A stretch of DNA of 64,000 nt. Origin: Vibrio sp. HDW18. GTDB taxonomy: Bacteria; Pseudomonadota; Gammaproteobacteria; Enterobacterales; Vibrionaceae. Every line of letters begins with the position of its first letter. Within the stretch, counting starts at the first letter, position 1. The position numbers and the translations under genes are program-made. Shown here one piece after another: positions 59,482 through 64,000 of the stretch. The notes below the pieces were generated by a model that saw nothing but the letters and a program-made list of their open reading frames with translations, ran no database searches and was not told the origin of the DNA. The stretch lies in NCBI RefSeq assembly GCF_011306175.1, contig NZ_CP049913.1:434001-498000 (forward strand), in the 5' to 3' direction.

Positions 59482-59519
59482 TTTTCCGATGGATCCGGTT
59501 TCCGACGTCTCGGAAAACC
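59482..59519. other. alternative inverted repeats in the distal flagellin leader
   Basis: TTTTCCGA (59482-59489) and TTTCCGA (about 59500-59506) can each pair with TCGGAAAA (59510-59517), giving two mutually exclusive stems. The element is 19-54 bp upstream of the start codon, within the transcribed leader. Confidence 0.65.
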
Positions 59520-59546
59520 AAAGTAGTTCTCTTAAAGTTACCTTTT

Positions 59547-59573
59547 ATAACGGCGTGATTTTTGAATCCTTTA
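59547..59573 (-). promoter_or_regulatory. sigma-28 (FliA) promoter of the distal flagellin gene
   Basis: On the minus strand TAAAGGAT-N11-GCCGTTAT has the same -35 and spacing as the proximal flagellin promoter. Confidence 0.82.
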
Positions 59574-59852
59574 GTAAAATTTTTCAATTTTTTTAGAAAA
59601 AAGTCTGTTTGGCGATAAGTCGCTCATCAAACACATAAAATGCACAAAAAACGCATTTTATGACTCAAGATTTTTATCCGGTGGACGAAGGGCTTGCTAA
59701 CCGTAAATTACGCCACCGATCCCCAGCCTCTTAGCTAGAATGGATTTCATCACTTACCAATGAAGTTATCGGGCAAGGGCGCGGGTTCTTTAATAAAAAA
59801 AACCGAGCACAGGGCTCGGCTTTAACCAATTCGCTAAGCGATGTCGCCTAAT
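59574..59852. other. gap between flagellin promoter and the Dyp peroxidase gene
   Basis: No gene is seen here. It contains a perfect 10-bp inverted repeat CATAAAATGC / GCATTTTATG (59634-59643 and 59653-59662, nine-base loop) about 60 bp upstream of the sigma-28 -35 element. The peroxidase terminator lies at 59790-59823. Confidence 0.6.
59790..59823 (-). terminator. terminator of the Dyp peroxidase gene
   Basis: On the minus strand AAGCCGAGCCCTGTGCTCGG is followed by a run of eight T, 30 bp past the stop. Confidence 0.88.
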
Positions 59853-60761
59853 TTACGACTGCTTTAAGGTCAGCGCTTGCAGCATAGCTGACGAGGGAGC
59901 AAACAAATACGCACCGGTCACGGCTTTGGTGAAACGCAGTAGTTGGTCGGTTTTGCCATCGGTAACACCATACATACTTTCCAGCATGGTGTGCAAATTA
60001 TGCAACGTATGACAATAAGCCATAAACAGTAAGCCATGCTCACCACTGACGCTGCCATAAGGCAAACTGTGGCGAACAATTTTGAGCCCTTTGCCTTGCT
60101 GTTTAATATCGACACGGCCGACATGCGAAGCGGCAGGAACCTGCTCAAGCTCGACCGAATCGGCCTTAGTTCGACCAATCACTTTTTCCTGTGCCGCTAA
60201 GTTAAGTCGGTTCCACGCCGGCAAATTATGCACAAAACGTTGTACTAGCACATAACTGCCGCCAGCAAATTCTCCCTCAGCCACCAACGCAACTTGTGCA
60301 CGTTGCTCGGCTTGTGGATTTTCGGTGCCATCGATAAAGCCCGTCATGTCTCGCGCATCTAAATAGCGAAAACCGTAGGTTTCATCAATGATTTCAATAT
60401 GCTCAGCGATTTCGCTGATCCCTTTGCGTAGCGCGAAGAACAATAAATCGTGACGGGTTGAGTGGCAGTGGATCAGTACATCAACCTCGCTACTTGGCGC
60501 ATGTATTTCGCCTGTGCCCAATTCAGGAAAAGTGATCAATTCTGGCGGTGGCGCGAGCTCAAAGTGCTGCCAGAACGATTGGCTAAACGCAATCGATATG
60601 GCCAATTCAGCGCCCGGTTGTTGCTGATTGATCTCGGCCACTAACTGTGGCAACGCCTGTAGCGCCGATAAAACCTGAGCAACATTTTGCCGAACTTTGA
60701 TCAGGGTATACAACGCAAATGGGCCAGCTTCAGGCAAAATTGCGGTCTGTGACTTAAACAT
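59853..60761 (-). CDS. Dyp-type heme peroxidase (YfeX-like)
   Basis: A 302-residue dye-decolourising peroxidase of the P/B type. The signature GFIDGTENPQ carries the catalytic Asp (about residue 147), the proximal heme His is in AASHVGRVDI (about 218), and the conserved Arg is near ETYGFRYLDARD. There is no signal peptide, so it is cytosolic. The E. coli neighbours yfeX-yfeZ correspond to this gene and the next. The physiological substrate is unknown. Confidence 0.92.
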   Translation of the reverse strand: MFKSQTAILPEAGPFALYTLIKVRQNVAQVLSALQALPQLVAEINQQQPGAELAISIAFSQSFWQHFELAPPPELITFPELGTGEIHAPSSEVDVLIHCHSTRHDLLFFALRKGISEIAEHIEIIDETYGFRYLDARDMTGFIDGTENPQAEQRAQVALVAEGEFAGGSYVLVQRFVHNLPAWNRLNLAAQEKVIGRTKADSVELEQVPAASHVGRVDIKQQGKGLKIVRHSLPYGSVSGEHGLLFMAYCHTLHNLHTMLESMYGVTDGKTDQLLRFTKAVTGAYLFAPSSAMLQALTLKQS

Positions 60762-60827
60762 AATGAGTCCTTCTTTTTTTGGTATTGCGCAGTGTAATCC
60801 AATGTAACATCAAGGCGTTGACGGCGA

Positions 60828-61292
60828 TCACACCTTATCCAATTTCGAAATGGCTAAGCTATCTGCGACCTGGCGGCTGCGTAGCAAATAGATGCCAAAC
60901 CACAGTAGCAGCAATAAAGTCAGGGCATTAGCCCAATGGAAAGCGCCTTGCTGTAAATAAACCTGCCAAGCGGCTTGCACAAATTGGCCGACGACGACCA
61001 ATAAAGTGATCAAGCGGCCTTGGGCGATGATTTGATTAATTCGTGGCCGCTGCACATGACGCAGGGTGATTAACCACATCAAACCCAACACCGGTGAGCT
61101 CATCGCCAGCCCGATGTACAACAATGCGTGGTCAGAATAAACCCGCTCTAGTAAGCGTGAACCATGCTCACGACTAACCCCGGCCATCACTAAGATAACC
61201 CAAGCTCGATTTAGCCACAGCCATCCTAACCATAACCACAATGGGGCTTTTAAAAAACCTTGACTATCATACTGTTCTATCGAATAACGCAC
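60828..61292 (-). CDS. DUF2919 (YfeZ-like) inner-membrane protein
   Basis: A 154-residue protein with about four hydrophobic segments (LWLWLGWLWLNRAWVILV, ALLYIGLAMSSPVLGLMW, LITLLVVVGQFVQAAW, ALTLLLLLWFGIYLL). It starts MRYSIEQYDSQGFLKAPLWL, the DUF2919 pattern. Function is unknown. It lies upstream of the Dyp peroxidase on the same strand with a 66-bp gap, so the two are probably co-transcribed. Confidence 0.82.
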   Translation of the reverse strand: MRYSIEQYDSQGFLKAPLWLWLGWLWLNRAWVILVMAGVSREHGSRLLERVYSDHALLYIGLAMSSPVLGLMWLITLRHVQRPRINQIIAQGRLITLLVVVGQFVQAAWQVYLQQGAFHWANALTLLLLLWFGIYLLRSRQVADSLAISKLDKV

Positions 61293-61434
61293 AGTAATCT
61301 CTAGTGATTCAACACAAGTTTGCCACTCTAGCGCAATAGATTAAAATGACCACTGCTAATTGTGCTAACGCGTCATTTTTTACTGAGCTAGCACGTGCTA
61401 GTCTTAAGCCCATGCTTTTTAATTTGAGTTAATC

Positions 61435-61806
61435 ATGAAAAACCACAGCCCGCTTCCCTCACCACAAACCCAACAAGAAGCGCTGAAAATCAGCAAAGCG
61501 ACTCAGCGCCCGGGTCAAACCAAAGAGCAAACGAAGCTTATTGCGCAGGGGATCGAAAAAGGAATTGCACTGTATAAAAAGCAGCACAAAGAGAAGCAGC
61601 GCCAAGCCGATAAGGCGCGTAAAAAAGCACTGAATGCCAAAACCAGCCACATCAATACCACACAAACCTCATCCTTGATGAGCGAATTGCCTTTACCTCC
61701 TGCACAGAATCATTGGTTTAACAATGCGCGCTTAGCATGGACACTGCTCGCCTTCAGTTGGTTGATTTTTTTTGGCATTTCTATTTTGCAAGGAGTATTT
61801 CAATGA
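61435..61806 (+). CDS. DUF2956 membrane-anchored protein
   Basis: A 123-residue protein. The basic, coiled-coil N-terminal region (QEALKISKATQRPGQTKEQT, KKQHKEKQRQADKARKKAL) is followed by one C-terminal membrane helix (about 97-119). It resembles the DUF2956 family of vibrios and Shewanella; function unknown. Its stop overlaps the start of the next gene (ATGA). Confidence 0.8.
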   Translation: MKNHSPLPSPQTQQEALKISKATQRPGQTKEQTKLIAQGIEKGIALYKKQHKEKQRQADKARKKALNAKTSHINTTQTSSLMSELPLPPAQNHWFNNARLAWTLLAFSWLIFFGISILQGVFQ

Positions 61807-62153
61807 TACGTGTTGTTATGCTGGGCGTGGCCAGCAGCCTACTGCTGGGATGCAGTTCACCGATGCATACACTGTCTGATGGCGCAGAGCAAATTCAGAT
61901 CCGTACTGATGCGGGGTTTGATGCCAGTCAATGCCAATGGCTAGGCGATGCAACGGGTAGCGAGGGATTTTGGTTTAACGCTTGGATTTATCCCAATCAT
62001 GTTCTGATCCAAGGGGCGGTCAATCAGTTGAAAAACCAAGCCCTTGCCCATGGTGGTGACACCATCACCATAGATTATTCCAATTATTTTCAAACCTCAG
62101 TCACCATGCTCGGTAGCCTCTACCGCTGCCAACCGATCGCTGGTGAGCTGTAG
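61803..62153 (+). CDS. DUF4156 lipoprotein
   Basis: A 116-residue predicted outer-membrane lipoprotein. The signal peptide MIRVVMLGVASSLLLGC ends in a lipobox (LLLG-C, Cys17), and the mature part carries the DUF4156 pattern (CQWLGDATGSEG; NQLKNQALAHGGDTITID). The frame opens further upstream, but the ATG overlapping the previous stop and the lipobox fix the start. Function is unknown. Confidence 0.85.
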   Translation: MIRVVMLGVASSLLLGCSSPMHTLSDGAEQIQIRTDAGFDASQCQWLGDATGSEGFWFNAWIYPNHVLIQGAVNQLKNQALAHGGDTITIDYSNYFQTSVTMLGSLYRCQPIAGEL

Positions 62154-62160
62154 TCCGGTA

Positions 62161-62192
62161 AATTTAAGCCGCTTAATCAAGCGGCTTAAATT
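62161..62192. terminator. hairpin between convergent genes
   Basis: A 14-bp perfect inverted repeat AATTTAAGCCGCTT / AAGCGGCTTAAATT with a four-base loop follows the lipoprotein gene. Confidence 0.7.
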
Positions 62193-62262
62193 GGATTACT
62201 GATGCGCCACGGCCTCGCGGCGATCGATGGGCAAAAACAGAAAACAAGCCAACCATGCTGAC

Positions 62263-62550
62263 TTAAGCACAAAATCCTAAACTAGTGGCAATCGCTTGCT
62301 TACGTTGAGTGACCCATTGACTATCAAAAGGGCCCCAGTCAGAAAGTTGATAATAGCCGTCGTTATGCCGACGACCATCTTGCACAAAGTTCAATTCAAT
62401 CCCTATCCCAGGCATCGCTTTGATCACATCTTGAATAGTACGCCGCGGCCAACCGGTTTTTTCTATCAGTTTGGGGACGTTAGGGCGCTCAATACTTTCC
62501 ACTAACAGCGCTAAATATAAGCGTCTTGCAAAGACAGGACTCAGTTCCAT
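62263..62550 (-). CDS. small winged-helix DNA-binding protein
   Basis: A 95-residue protein. Residues 20-45 form a helix-turn-helix (RPNVPKLIEKTGWPRRTIQD) followed by a wing (GRRHNDGYYQLSDWGPF). I recognise the general pattern from gamma-proteobacterial homologues of unknown function but cannot name a family with certainty. No regulator target is evident; GGAGGT lies upstream of its ATG. Confidence 0.75.
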   Translation of the reverse strand: MELSPVFARRLYLALLVESIERPNVPKLIEKTGWPRRTIQDVIKAMPGIGIELNFVQDGRRHNDGYYQLSDWGPFDSQWVTQRKQAIATSLGFCA

Positions 62551-62800
62551 TGATACCTCCTAAAGTATGCTGTACTCATTATTTCCGTTTTAGCATGCCA
62601 TGTGTTGCGTTTGATCAATAACTTGCCAATCGATTTGCTAAGCCCGTTATTTTTTCAAGCGTGAAATATTCCCCTCACACTTTTGTCTCTGTAGCCCCTT
62701 CCTGTTAGGATTGAATCAACAATAATCAAGGTGGCCAGCAAGCTAAGCTTGACTAAGCCAGCGATTCAGCACTTCAATCAGCACTCATCTAAGGATCAAC

Positions 62801-64000
<1,200 letters not shown>

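Overview
This window is a stretch of the main chromosome of a Vibrio close to V. cholerae. The evidence is the gene content and order (feoABC, a TfoS-type chitin regulator, znuABC, sucABCD/gltA, seqA-pgm, fldA/fur, asd-pdxB-fabB, then the complete flaG-fliD-flaI-fliS-flrABC-fliEFGHIJ-fliKLMNOPQR-flhB block), polar-flagellum sigma-54 and sigma-28 promoters, and copies of ERIC repeats. I cannot assign a species. I found no prophage, integron, transposase, CRISPR array, tRNA or rRNA.

Layout. 1-3.5 kb: end of a HIT protein and the ferrous-iron operon feoABC, with a (CCAAA)14 microsatellite upstream of feoA. 3.6-7.3 kb: a probable tfoR small RNA (a strong terminator marks its 3' end), an ERIC element, and the membrane-bound AraC-type regulator tfoS. 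7.4-10 kb: divergent znuA / znuCB around a Zur-like palindrome. 10.1-18.5 kb: sucABCD and, divergently, gltA. The sdhCDAB operon that normally lies between sucA and gltA is missing. Only a degraded 3' fragment of sdhB remains, with an ERIC element beside it. 18.6-36 kb: housekeeping genes (ybgI, pgm, seqA, ybfF, fldA, fur, asd, pdxB, fabB, mnmC, a flavin reductase-like gene, yfcL, epmC, a TRIC channel gene, aroC, prmB, smrB). 36-59.5 kb: the flagellar cluster, almost all on the minus strand, ending in two flagellin genes. 59.8-64 kb: Dyp peroxidase, a DUF2919 gene, small DUF2956/DUF4156 genes, a winged-helix protein, yffB and the start of dapE.

How the genes work together. FlrA (with sigma-54) is expected to drive flrBC and fliE. 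The FlrB/FlrC pair then drives late sigma-54 promoters such as the one before fliK, while FliA (sigma-28) drives the two flagellins. I could read three sigma-54 (-24/-12) and two sigma-28 sites directly. TfoS and TfoR together would link chitin sensing to natural competence through tfoX, which lies outside the window.

Most notable points: (1) the sdhCDAB deletion scar with an sdhB relic between sucA and gltA, implying loss or relocation of succinate dehydrogenase; (2) the probable tfoR gene next to tfoS; (3) the 14-copy pentanucleotide microsatellite between the feo and tfoR promoters; (4) four ERIC copies, one of which supplies the last codons and stop of yfcL; (5) matching inverted repeats in the leaders of both flagellin genes.
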